From NCBI RefSeq assembly GCF_033568475.1, contig NC_133122.1, positions 72,873,442 through 72,937,441 of the forward strand: a stretch of DNA of 64,000 bases, read 5' to 3'. The stretch is from Henckelia pumila. Taxonomy: Eukaryota > Streptophyta > Magnoliopsida > Lamiales > Gesneriaceae. The notes under the pieces are model-generated. The model made no database searches. It was not told the origin of the DNA and worked only from the letters and a program-made list of their open reading frames with translations. A program made the position numbers and the translations under genes. Below, one piece after another: positions 9,140-19,454 of this stretch (the first letter of the stretch is position 1; the number at the start of each line of letters is the position of its first letter).

Positions 9140-10412
9140 CTGTAATGAACTGGGCTGGCCCAGTTCATTCTTGAACTCATGATCTTCTCCCCACTGGTGG
9201 GGAGTTTTTGCCCTCCCCAGGAATCGAACATTGCACTCGAGGTCATAAATGCAATGTTCCCTTAATCCTGGTACCATTGAGCTCAATGGTACCAGGATTA
9301 AGGGAACATTGCATTTATGACCTGGAGTGCAAGGTTCGAATCCTGGGAAGAAAAAAAACTCCCCACCAGGGGGGAGAAGATCATGAGTTCAAGAATGAAC
9401 TGGGCCAACCCAATTCATTACATAAAAGGGTAGCTCAATGGTACGAGGATTGAGGGAACATTGCATTTATGACCTAAAGTGCAAGGTTCGAATCCTGGGG
9501 AGGGCAAAAACTCCCCACCAGGGGGGAGAATATCATGAGAGCAAGAATGAAATGGGCCAGCCCAGTTCATTACAAAAAAGGGTGCCCTTTTTTGTAATGA
9601 ACTGGGCTGGCCCAGTTCATTATTGCTCTCATGATCTTCTCCCCCCTGGTGGGGAGTTTTTGCCCTCCCCAGGATTCTAACCTTGCACTCCAGGTCATAA
9701 ATTCAATGTTCCCTCAATCCTGGTACCATTGAGCTAGCTATTGAGGGAACATTGCATTTATGACCTGGAGTGCAAGGTTCGAATCCTGGGGAGGGCAAAA
9801 ACTCCCCACCAGGGGGGAGAAGATCATGAGAGCAAGAATGAACTGGGCCAGCCTAGTTCATTACAGTACTGAAAGGTGTTCAGTCCTTTGTTAAAAAAGG
9901 ATGCAAAGTTTATATGGACCGATGACCATACTAAAGGGGTAAACCAATTAAAGGAGATATGTAAGAATCTCCCAAAAATGGCTATACACGTAGATGAAGA
10001 TGATCTGGTGTTATTCACGGATGCCAGTGACGAATGGTGGGCAGCAGTCCTTACCAAGATCACCTCAGATGGAGAAATACCATGCAGATACTGTAACAGT
10101 CTTTTTTCAAAATCAGAGGCCATCAGATGGCATATCAACGAGAAGGAATTTTATGCAGTTAAAAGGGCTTTCGAAAAATGGCCATTATTTTTACTTGCTA
10201 AAATTCACACTCAAGGTTGATAACACCCAGGTAAAAGCTTTCCTAAGAAATAAGATTGAATCTAAACCTGAGAAAGCTAGGTTATTAAGATGGCAAGCAT
10301 TATGTCAAAATTATATTTTTGATATTGTTATTATTAAATCTCATGAAAATATTCTTGCAGATTTCTTAACAAGAGATGGAAGGCAGTGACGTAGATTCCA
10401 TCATGAAAATGT

Positions 10413-11805
10413 AGAGGCATCTCAGGGAACACCTTGGGTTGCTTCAAACCGAGTTCAACCAGTTAACCATTAATGCTGAAATGGCTGGCAGGTTACAACA
10501 AGATGATAGGATCAAAGTATCTAATCGAATTACAGGATGTATGCAGGCTCAAACACAACTTTGGGCTGCTATTCAAGGGCCAATTGTGAAGGCTATAGAG
10601 AAACCATTGGTTTCTCATAAACAAGATATGCTAAAACCACTGGTTTTACAAAAACAAGAAATACAACCACCGGTTGTGAAACAAGATGTTGAGGGATCTA
10701 AAATTCAAGAAACAAGTGTAAATCTATCATCAGCCTTTGATGATTTGGATGAAGCAACAATTGATGAGGATAACTCATCAAGTCAGCCCTCCGCCTCTGG
10801 GGTAAAAAAGGAAGAGATCAATCTTAGGCCCAACACAGACAAGGGCAAATCTAAGATCGATACTAACCCAGCTATTATTTCTCCATTTCAGGTTTATCAA
10901 CAGAGGTGGGAGAAATTAAGTACAAGAAGTGAAATTAACCCTAACACTTGTAGGGTTGATGTAGCAGGGATATATCCAAGGGTTTGGCTAAAAAACAATG
11001 TCAATCCTAAGGATGTAAAGCTCTGGTATGAATTTGGGGCTTTGGCCTCAGTTTATACAACGTCACCAAGCTTTCCGGAGATATCACGGTTACCAAAATG
11101 GATTCAGGAAGCAGTCCAAGAAACATGGGCAAATAACGACCATTTGTCCAGAGGAGATGTGCTTGAATTATATTTCTTTAGTGCAGCTCCAGAACCAACC
11201 GGGAAAGGATCACACGAGCCCTTTCATTTCATCAAGCTGAGGAGACCTGACATGAATAATAAAAAATTCATCAAGGATCCCCTATCTGAAGAAATACCAT
11301 TAGTGTCCACTTTTGGAGAAGATGAAATTTCAACCAGAAGGGCATGGGGTATTTGGATTTGTCTACCCGAGATGGACAAGGTCAAGTTTTCGTTCAAATT
11401 TTATTAGAATTCTGTGAACGGATCATTCCTGTTAAACACAATGACAGGAAAAACTACGGCTTTTGCGGAAGAACTCTTCGAAAAGAAGAGAAACTTTTTG
11501 TGGAACAACAAGCTGCCGGGGAGTAAAGAGACTCGTCAAAAATTTTGTAACATAGATCATATCGGAAGATGGTCAGAAAACATCTGCCCAGAGTGTCCAA
11601 ACCAGAAGGAGCCAGAATTCGTAAAAAACTTCAGACCCCGAATGGATCGAAAAGAATTTTCCAAGACAAGAAAATGTGGACAGGGACCACCAAAGATGCG
11701 TTTTTTCAGGAGACCACTGCAAAAGCAGAAGATGCCCCGACAACAATAAAAAAGGCATGTGAGGAAGATAGAGCCAAAAGAAAAAGGACAGCATGTGACT
11801 CCTCC
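10413..11805 (+). pseudogene. Downstream ORF of the pararetrovirus (transactivator position)
   Basis: An open frame from 10413 (after a TAG; first clear ATG at 10478) to 11407 follows the RNase H. It has a Gln-rich N-terminus, a low-complexity Pro/Glu/Ser linker and a conserved-looking C-terminal domain (motifs VAGIYPRVWLK and WIQEAVQETW). Coding continues in two other frames to about 11805 with a Cys pair (ICPECP) and a basic tail. By position this is where caulimo-, cavemo- and solendoviruses encode a translation transactivator/inclusion-body protein, but I cannot confirm the family. There is a frameshift near 11390. The end is cut by the Athila insertion at 11806. Confidence 0.55.
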
Positions 11806-13217
11806 TGATAAGTGTATTTTATACACTTAATTTATATATGATTTTAATTGTTAAATATTTGTTTCGAGCAGATTTATGTGGGTATTTTGTGGTTTTTGTG
11901 TTTGTAGGAAATTATGGAATTTATGTGGAAAAGGAGAAAAAATGAGAAAAATGAGATTTGAGAGAAAAGAATTAAAAGAATAAAAGGGAAGAAAAAAGAA
12001 GAAAAGAAAAGAAAAGAAACGCACAGACAAAGAAAGGAATAGTGATGGGCTTCTTTATTGGGCTTAAATGATTAGCGCTTCTTTAAGCGCTAATGGGAAA
12101 GAAAGCCAGCGCTATCGCGCTTCAGAGGAGAAGATTGAGAAATCTCGACAGAGGGTTATACGCGGGCGCGTGATTTTTGGAGTGGGCGCTTGTCGCCAAT
12201 TTCTGAACTTGGAAATATTTTATCGGAAGGAAACTTCTATATTTTGTGGGCTTTTGAGTGGGTTTTGGGAGACGATATAAAAGGGAATTTTTCATCAGAC
12301 TAAAGGAGGAGCCGCCGCAACAATTACATAGAGAACAGAGATTGATTGTGATCGTGATTTTTCCTGAGAAGGATTTTCTGGAGCTTTATCGTGAAGAACG
12401 AAGACGGAGTTTGATCGACCGGACACGGCGTCGACGACGGATTTGTTTCTTTTATCTTTTATTTAATTCTGAATATGTTTGAATTTATGGATTATTGTTT
12501 TATTCAGAATTTTATTATGAACTAATTTTTATAGTCTAGAGGTCGGATGGAACCTGGTGTAGACACTTTCTTGAATTCTTGATTTTATTGGATTGAATTT
12601 CTTCTAGATTAATTGTTTTTTCTAGAATTGATTGTCTTTTCAATTATCTGATCAATAATTGATTTGTAATATTTATTTGAAATCTGGCACTCGGGAGAGG
12701 AGATTTTGAATAGGACCATTGGAAAATACACTGTTAATTGTTTATCTGACTCGGGAGAGCTTATAACTTTAACAGAGCTTTTAAAGAGAACATAGTTTTG
12801 AATTGATCACTGCAAGTAGATTCTTAATAGGGATATTGGAATTCAATTGTAGTTGATATATTTTATTCGGCACTCGGGAAAGGGAATAATACACGTAAGT
12901 GTTCTTGGCTATTAATTCTTTTAAATTCATGAAGATTAATTAATTAGGATTGATTGTTGTTGAAACCAGGTGAAATCTATACCTCTAGACCATTTTCTCT
13001 GATTGATTATTCCTGAAAGTTGTTTGCGTGCTATCTAAAATCAACTGATTATTTATTTTAATTGCAAAATTCTTGATTATTGATTTTCTAGATAAAGTTT
13101 GGACTATTCTAATTACAAGCACTATTATTTTCATTTTACTCCCTGAGGGATCGATACTTGATTTTATCACTATATTTAAACTTGACACTCGTACGCTTGC
13201 GAGGAAATTTCACAACA
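11806..13217 (+). repeat. Athila 5' LTR
   Basis: A 1,412-bp LTR, tgataagtg...cacaaca. It contains the GCGC palindromes at 12072-12175 (ttagcgcttctttaagcgctaa and gcgctatcgcgc) and, downstream, several copies of the phrase 'actcgggaGAG'-type motif (12688-12880). A weak TATA-like box (gatataaaag) is near 12274. It has a 10-bp insertion relative to the 3' copy. Short frames here are identical in both LTRs and are not genes. Confidence 0.92.
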
Positions 13218-13223
13218 AGTTTT

Positions 13224-13241
13224 TGGCGCCGTTGCCGGGGA
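13224..13241 (+). promoter_or_regulatory. Primer-binding site, tRNA-Asp type
   Basis: The sequence tggcgccgttgccgggga is the classical Athila/Tat primer site, complementary to the 3' end of plant tRNA-Asp. It starts six bases after the 5' LTR. Confidence 0.9.
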
Positions 13242-13352
13242 GTAAATTTTGATTATTTTTAGTCTTGTTACCAATTAGTCTAGATTTTAATTTAGAGTTT
13301 TTTTTTATTTTAAGTTACTAATTAATTTGTTCTTATCTTTTAATTGCAGTCT

Positions 13353-15578
13353 ATGCAACGATCTCAAAGTGCTAATTCTCTACTGTTTGATCCGGAGATC
13401 GAGCGTACTGCACGTGCTTTAAGACGAGCTAGAAGAGAAGAACTTGAAAGAATGGCTGAACAAGAAGCAAACCAAGCTCCCCTAGTGCCTATTAAAGATC
13501 ACTTCAGACCGACGATCCAGGCTCACTATTCTGGAATCACTCGAGGAACTATCAATGCAAACAATTTTGAGCTGAAGCCTGCATTGATCAACATGGTTCA
13601 ACAGAACCAATTTAATGGGAGCGCCACTGCTGATCCTTATCTACACCTACGCACCTTTTTGGAGATAACCGATACGGTAAAAATTAATGGTGTGTCTGAG
13701 GATACTATACGCTTACGCTTGTTTCCGTTTTCTCTCAGGGATCACGCCAGAAGTTGGTTGCAATCACTGCCGCTTGGAAGCATCACTACTTGGGAGGTGA
13801 TGGCAGAAAAATTTCTTGCAAAATATTTTCCTCCTGCCAAAACCACTCAACTGAAGATTGAGATCAGTACTTTCAGGCAGATGGACTCGGAACAGCTTTA
13901 CGAGGCGTGGGAAAGGTATAAATAATTATTAAGACGTTGTCCTAACCATAATTTTGCAGATTGGGAACATATTGAGTGGTTTTACAATGGAATGAATGCG
14001 CCTACGAGAATGAATGTGGACTCAGCGGCTGGAGGTACTATATTTGCGAAGGATCATGTGCAGGCTTATGATATGTTGGAGGAGATGACGGTCAATAGTT
14101 TCCAATGGCTATCTGAGCGTATAGGAGTCAAGAAGCCGGCTGGAGTGTATGCAGTGGATCCTCTCACGTCCATCACTGCTCAATTATTTTCACTGACTAC
14201 ACAGGTAGCTTCTTTGAATAAAATTAATGTTGCAGATTCAAATGGAGTTGAAGGATCACCGGCTATAGAGCAAGTCAATTATATAAATCCAAATGGCTAC
14301 CGAGGTTATGGAGCGTACAGAGGTAATCCTATTTCCAATACTTTTCACCCTAATTTTCGAAATCATGAAGATTTTTCTTATGCTAACAATACTAATAAGG
14401 GTGAGGGTAAGCAGTCGTTGGAGGATGTGGTTAGTACTTTTGTACAGGAATCAGGTAAGAGGATGGCAAGAACTGAGTCTCGACTTGACAGTTTGGAGAC
14501 GCACATGACCAACATGGGTGCTGTGTTGCAATCCATGGAAACCAGCATAGGGCAGTTGGCAAACGCACTGAAGGACAACAACCGCGGCCAGTTCCCTAGC
14601 AATACTGAGGTAAATCCCAAGGAGCAGTGCAATTCCATAGAGTTGAGAAGTAGAAAAGAAGTTGGAATTCAAGAACCTGCTGTTGAAGAGAAGAAAATTG
14701 AGGAAAAAGTTGAGGAGAAGGAGCCCAAACCGATGTATAAGCCTCCATTTCCCTACCCGCAAAAGTTCAAGAAGAAAGCATTGGACGAGCAGTTCTCCAA
14801 ATTCTTGGAGATTTTCAAGAAAATTCACATCAACATCCCCTTTGCTGAAGCTTTGGAGCAAATGCCAAATTATGCAAAGTTCATCAAGGAGATGGTGTCC
14901 AAAAAAAAAAAGCTGCTAGAGAACGAGGTGGTCAATCTGACGGAAGAGTGCAGTGCAGTGCTACAAAAGAAGATGCCACAGAAACTTAAGGATCCAGGGA
15001 GTTTTACTATTCCTTGTTCTATTGGTGGTTCTCATTTTAATAATGCACTTTGTGATTTAGGGGCCAGTATTAATTTAATGCCATTATCTATTTACAGGGC
15101 CTTGGAGTTGGGAGACATGAAATCGACTAAGATTTCATTGCAATTGGCGGATCGGAGCATTAAATATCCACTAGGAATTGTTGAAGATGTTCTAGTTAAG
15201 GTGGATAAATTCATCTTCCCAACGGATTTTGTGGTATTGGATATAGAAGCAGATCATGGTGCTCCACTCATTTTTGGGAGACCATTCTTGGCCACGGCGG
15301 ATGCAAAAATTGAAGTGATGAAAGGGGAGTTGTCAATGGGTGTGGAGTGCGAACGAGTAATCTTCAACTTATTTACGAAAGCACCTAATCCATACATCGA
15401 ACAATTATGCTTAATTGAACCGGTTATGAAGTTGGAGGGTTGTTCAAAAGCCGACATTGCGGTTGATTCATCGAATGAGAGAGCGCCAAAACCACCAAAG
15501 AAGGCTACGAAAAAAGCAAAATTTAAAAGGCGGTTCGTGGAATTTATTTGGCGCGTGAAAGAGAAAAGGAAGACTTAA
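13353..15578 (+). pseudogene. Athila gag-protease with one in-frame stop
   Basis: One continuous frame from ATG 13353 is broken only by TAA at 13923-13925, most simply a single substitution of a Glu codon. Residues about 85-190 carry the retrotransposon gag (capsid) domain (motifs LRDHARSWLQSLP and EVMAEKFLAKYF). The later part has a coiled region, a Lys/Glu-rich linker and an aspartic protease with the Athila-type D-L-G-A-S site (15059-15073) and the ILG-equivalent LIFGRPFLAT (15269). The frame ends at a TAA at 15576-15578, where RT should follow. Protease and most of gag are intact downstream of the stop. A proximal 'attgcag' at 13343-13349 resembles a splice acceptor. Confidence 0.85.
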
Positions 15579-16645
15579 TACTTTGAAAGTCGGGCTGGCG
15601 ACTCTAACCAAGCGCTTTTTGGGAGGCAACCCAAAAATTTTTGTTTTATTTTTTTTATTTATTTTATTTTTTTTTATATTTAAATGTCTGCTTTAATTTT
15701 TATTTTTATTTTTGCTCATTAGTTAATTTTATGATTTTTGAATTATTGTTGATAATTTGGGAGGCCTAATTTTAAAATTGTTGAATTATTTTTCAGGATT
15801 TTGGTCTTCTTGCAGCGCATTATGGGTGCTCGCCCAAAATTGGAGGCGTCCGCTCAAGATTTGGGAGTTGAAATCAGAGGCTTATGCGCGCCCGCCTCCA
15901 CTCTAAGCACTGAAGCTACACGAACAGCGCCTCACCATGCGCTATCGCCCTCCATACTAGCGCAAGCACCATGCGCTAACGCGCTCCTTAACCGCGCTCC
16001 ACCATGCGCTAACGCGCTCCTTCACCCTCTAATTCATGCGCTAACGCGCTCCTTTATAGCTCCAATTCAAGCGCTATCGCGCTACTTTACACGGCCACAT
16101 AAGCGCTATCGCGCGATTAAATAGCGCATGTTTAGGCGCTATCGCGCACGCATTACTTCAGGAGTTTAAAAGCCCAGTCTTCCTCCCAGACTTAAATCAG
16201 GATTCCTCGTTCGAGTTCACCTTTAAATCTCACGCATTGGCACGATCATTGTAAATATTCTACTCAACAAAATATCATCATCTCAAGGATTGTAATCTTA
16301 ATTACGAAGGCAGAGATTCTCAGACTTGGTCTTGCTCCATCTCAGCTTGTCGAGAAAGGGGAAATTGAAGAATTTGGAAAATGTATTCGTGAACGGTACA
16401 ACAGCTGAAATTTTATCTCTTACATTTGATTCTTGATAAATGTTGTGATTTGAGGCTATTGGGTTGTCTGAGCTGTGGAGTGGAGTACGTTTGATGCAGT
16501 GAAATTCTATATCCTTGTATTAGTGCCTACCAAGTGTTTGTTGAATTGCTTGGGTTATATTTGAACGTTGGTTGCTGGAATTGTTGGGAGTTTATTGCAT
16601 TGTTTGAGGCATTTGATTTGAAGTGAGTTGAATTATTGAGTTACA
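15579..16645 (+). repeat. Spacer with GCGC palindromes where pol is missing
   Basis: Just after the gag-protease stop, 'ccaagcgctttttgggaggcaaccc' (15608-15632) is the phrase that normally follows the pol/integrase end of Athila-group elements, so the pol deletion joins here. The interval 15830-16160 has at least seven copies of GCGCTA(A/T)CGCGC-like palindromes, with regular 'gcgctaacgcgctcc' units. The remainder to 16645 is unremarkable 5' untranslated sequence of the next ORF. Confidence 0.75.
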
Positions 16646-17812
16646 ATGCCACCGAAAACAAAAGGGAAAGGAGCAATTTCTTCGTCGTCCTCTGCTGCTT
16701 CATACGATAGACATAGATTTTGGAATGCCACAGCGGAGGAGTATTGTTTTGATGTAATGGAGCGAGGGATGCACAAAGAAAGAGGAATGAGTTTGAGAGA
16801 GCATAGTGCACCGGCGTTAATTGAAGCTAAGAGAAGAGGTTGGGAGACATTTGTGAGGAGTCCACCAGATGCTGTTATATCATTGATTCATGAGTTTTAT
16901 GCAAATTTGATGGTCAAAGACGTGAATCTGAAAGTTCGAGTTCGTGGGAAATTGGTGCCTTTTGATAAGAGTACAATTAACAGCCTTTATGAAATGCCAG
17001 ATTTGGACATTGCAGATGATGAGTATGCAGTATTCAAGAATCAGTCATATCCAGATAACATTGTACTTCAGACCTTGTGTGAGGATGGGGCGGAATGGAA
17101 GAAGAATGCGAAGGATGAAGTTGTTACATTTCCATCCATATTTCTTCGACGAGAAGCGAATAATTGGCATGAGTTTTTGGCTGCCAGGATGTTGCCATCT
17201 GGGCATACATCCGATGTGACTAAGGTAAGAGCTGGACTAGTGTACTGCATTGTGACAGGAAAATCCGTTGATGTTGGGAGAGTAATTCAGGAGTCTATTA
17301 TTGCTGCAGTTAGGGGTTCCTCGACTATCAGTTTACCCCACTCGTCCTTGATTACTCAACTTTGCCGGTTAGCCGGTGTTGTGTGGGCTGATACGGAGCA
17401 GATTCTTCCAATTCGAGGTCCTATAATAATTACTGGTGCATTGAGACGGGACAAGAAGAAGAAAGCAGCCAGTACTTCTGAACAGGCAGCTGAACCACCG
17501 CAACCCTCGGAGCCACTACCACACTTTGAGCCAGCACCTTCCTATTTGGAAGGACCCATGTCACTACCGACGCATCCGGCCACTGAGTATTCTACTCGTG
17601 ATGATTCTACGGCCGTGCTTTCTCAGATGAAGAAGCAGTGGAAGATGATGCGAGCACATATGACATATATGCATGACTTCACTGCCGCTCTTGCCCAGAA
17701 TTATCCGCCCACTGTTGTGTCTTATCCAGCTCCTCCGCAGTGGTCTTCTGATGATACTACTGCTGCTGCACCTTCGTTCCATGGAGATGATGATGATGAC
17801 GCCGAGTCCTGA
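16646..17812 (+). CDS. Athila downstream ORF (putative plant transposon protein, 388 aa)
   Basis: An intact ORF of 388 residues from the first ATG. The N-terminal 20 residues are basic/Ser-rich. Residues about 25-270 form a compact domain (motifs RRGWETFVRSPPDAV and SLIHEFYANL) that I recognise as the 'putative plant transposon protein' domain of Athila-type second ORFs (from memory, Transposase_32 type). The tail is Pro-rich and ends in an Asp run. No signal peptide or transmembrane helix is evident, so it is not a classical envelope. Its molecular role is unknown. That it is the best preserved frame of a pol-less element suggests selection or recent origin. Confidence 0.75.
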   Translation: MPPKTKGKGAISSSSSAASYDRHRFWNATAEEYCFDVMERGMHKERGMSLREHSAPALIEAKRRGWETFVRSPPDAVISLIHEFYANLMVKDVNLKVRVRGKLVPFDKSTINSLYEMPDLDIADDEYAVFKNQSYPDNIVLQTLCEDGAEWKKNAKDEVVTFPSIFLRREANNWHEFLAARMLPSGHTSDVTKVRAGLVYCIVTGKSVDVGRVIQESIIAAVRGSSTISLPHSSLITQLCRLAGVVWADTEQILPIRGPIIITGALRRDKKKKAASTSEQAAEPPQPSEPLPHFEPAPSYLEGPMSLPTHPATEYSTRDDSTAVLSQMKKQWKMMRAHMTYMHDFTAALAQNYPPTVVSYPAPPQWSSDDTTAAAPSFHGDDDDDAES

Positions 17813-19454
17813 TGCTCGGTGTCGAAGGTATGAGTCCCTTGTTCTTTTTATTGTTTTTAATCATTAGGGACAATGATTACATTAAGTTTGGGGGGAGAAT
17901 TAGTTTTTGATTTAGTGATTTAGTTGTTTGGTTGATATTTGAGTAGTTGAATTTTATTGTGTGCTTTATAGATAAATTTTTTAATTGTTGTTTTTGTTGA
18001 GTTGAGTTGAATTGAGTTGAGAAAGAAATGGATGCATGGCTGATGAAAATATTTTTGTGCTATAACTGAAATCCATGATTGTCTACCTATCTAACAAATA
18101 TTTTTGAAAAAATGGAACCAATTAGATGAACAATTTCCTATATACTCTGTGATTAATACTTGAATATGATTTTTGAGACATCCAGACATAGATATGATTG
18201 AGGCATTGTTTGAAATTTTTGGGCCTAATTTTCATTGAATTTATCCTTAGTTGCCCATTTGAGCTACACGTATATTAGTACATTGAGGTACGAAAATTCT
18301 GAATTTGTTATGAAAATCATCTTTAACTGCTGATGATTATTCTTTTTCTGCACTGATTGAATTTGTATGATTTAATTGTGGATTGAGACTTGTCTAGAAC
18401 TAGTTCGAACACTCTTCGAGGCGAAATACGGGCAATACTGAGATTAGGGATGATTTAGGCGATTTTTCTGAATTCGTTTGAGCCTTTCAAGCTACCTATT
18501 ACTATTTTATCCCTAGTACCTTATTTGAGCTTTATTGAAAACCGAATGGCATGCGTGTAAACGTGTGATTAAACCCCCATTCGTCATTATTTCAAGGTCC
18601 TACATTGACTACCTGAATAGCCTAAACACTATTTCCTACCTTTAAAGGAGTAATTTGAATGTTAAAATGTTTTATGCTCCTAGCTTTATTTGTGAAAAAA
18701 GGATTGGTGTGGTGGATGAATTGAAAAGATGAAAAAAAGGTAGTAGAAAAAAAAAAAAGAGTTGAAAAATGTGGTTGAAAAAGTTGTGAAAGAAAGAAAA
18801 ATTTGTGAGAGAGTTGTGAAAAAGTTGAGAAATGAAGTGAATTGAAATAGAAGTGAAATTGTGAATGAAAAAGGAGTTGAAGTTAGAATGAGCATGAATA
18901 TGAATTACTCCTTATTTTGAATTCTTATCCTTCATTTGTAGCCATGAGCCAGGCCTTACATTATAAGCTGAATAAGTCCTATTGATCGAGTCTCAGTTGC
19001 CCAATATACTAGTGGAGAAGAGTTGCGAGAATTTAGCATATGGACTGTTGATTGATGCTTTTAATGATTATGAATTTTGATCTAAACACTTACACGTTTA
19101 TTCTTTGCATTTACCTAATTGTGAGTATTTTTGATTAATATCCTATATTTGATCCTATGCTATCCTTGAAAAGTCCTCATGATCTATGAATGTTTGAATT
19201 GAATTTGGAGAATGGTGTGTTGAACTTGAGTTGCGGAGATTGTGAGTTTATGCGGTTATTATTTTGTGATTGGCTAAAACTTTCAAGTGTTAGTAGGTTG
19301 GATATGATTTGGATTTGATATTTTTGAAATCATTGTTGAGGCCATTGTTCCATAATATTTCTTGACTATTCTTGTTGTTTTGTTTGATAGAATTAGTTTT
19401 TTGGAGTTTAATAGTTTTTCTCGGGACTAGCAAAAGTCTAAGTTTGGGGGTATT
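17813..19454 (+). other. Athila 3' untranslated region and polypurine tract
   Basis: About 1.6 kb without a supported gene. A purine run 'aagtttggggggaga' at 17884-17898 is an internal copy of the polypurine-tract phrase. The functional tract is 'aagtttgggggta' at 19440-19452, immediately before the 3' LTR. The segment at 18700-18880 is an A/G-rich low-complexity run. Long non-coding 3' regions are normal in Athila elements. Confidence 0.75.

Larger units (their letters stand above)
7533..9865. repeat. Inverted array of ten tRNA-like repeat units inserted in the viral RT
   Basis: Ten units of up to about 145 bp are packed head-to-head and tail-to-tail. Minus-oriented: 7533-7624, 7785-7929, 7935-8073, 9141-9283, 9593-9735. 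Plus-oriented: 7623-7766, 8071-8214, 9280-9422, 9431-9574, 9736-9865. Each full unit has a pol III A box (tagctcaatgg) and B box (ggttcgaatcc) about 50 bases apart, then an inverted pair around 'actccccaccaggggggag' and an end palindrome aatgaactgggc/gcccagttcatt. The outer ends are inverted repeats (tgtaatgaact) flanked by GTACA/GTACT, a likely 4-5-bp target duplication. The block looks like a SINE-like family amplified as a foldback structure. The Cassandra at 8225-9139 lies inside it. Confidence 0.8.
6036..10389 (+). pseudogene. Protease-RT-RNase H polyprotein of the pararetrovirus, broken
   Basis: The start at 6036 is followed by an aspartic protease site (D-S-G-A at about 6118), a TGA at about 6150 and the second protease motif (TGADILL) near 6330. 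RT begins near 6820 after a frame change. Another stop or frame change lies near 7010-7030. The catalytic YIDD is at about 7233. A 2.3-kb repeat block (7533-9865) then splits the RT connection domain. RNase H resumes after 9866 (FTDASDE at about 10015), changes frame near 10195 and ends at 10389. The order and motifs are those of Caulimoviridae/Ty3 polymerases, and no integrase follows. It cannot produce a full enzyme as it stands. Confidence 0.8.

Noticed and set aside
7623..9865. Possible tRNA genes at the A/B boxes
   Set aside because: The boxes are present, but the intervening sequence does not form an acceptor stem and anticodon arm; the copies belong to one repeat family.
12068..12482. 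ORFs in the Athila LTR, repeated at 19707-20121
   Set aside because: LTR sequence with palindromes; duplication follows from the LTR pair and no product is recognised.
14378..14919. Antisense and alternative-frame ORFs over the Athila gag-protease
   Set aside because: Shadows of the real gag-protease frame with no domain of their own.
16646..17812. Viral envelope gene
   Set aside because: No signal peptide, transmembrane helix or cleavage motif is visible; the domain fits the Athila-type plant transposon protein.
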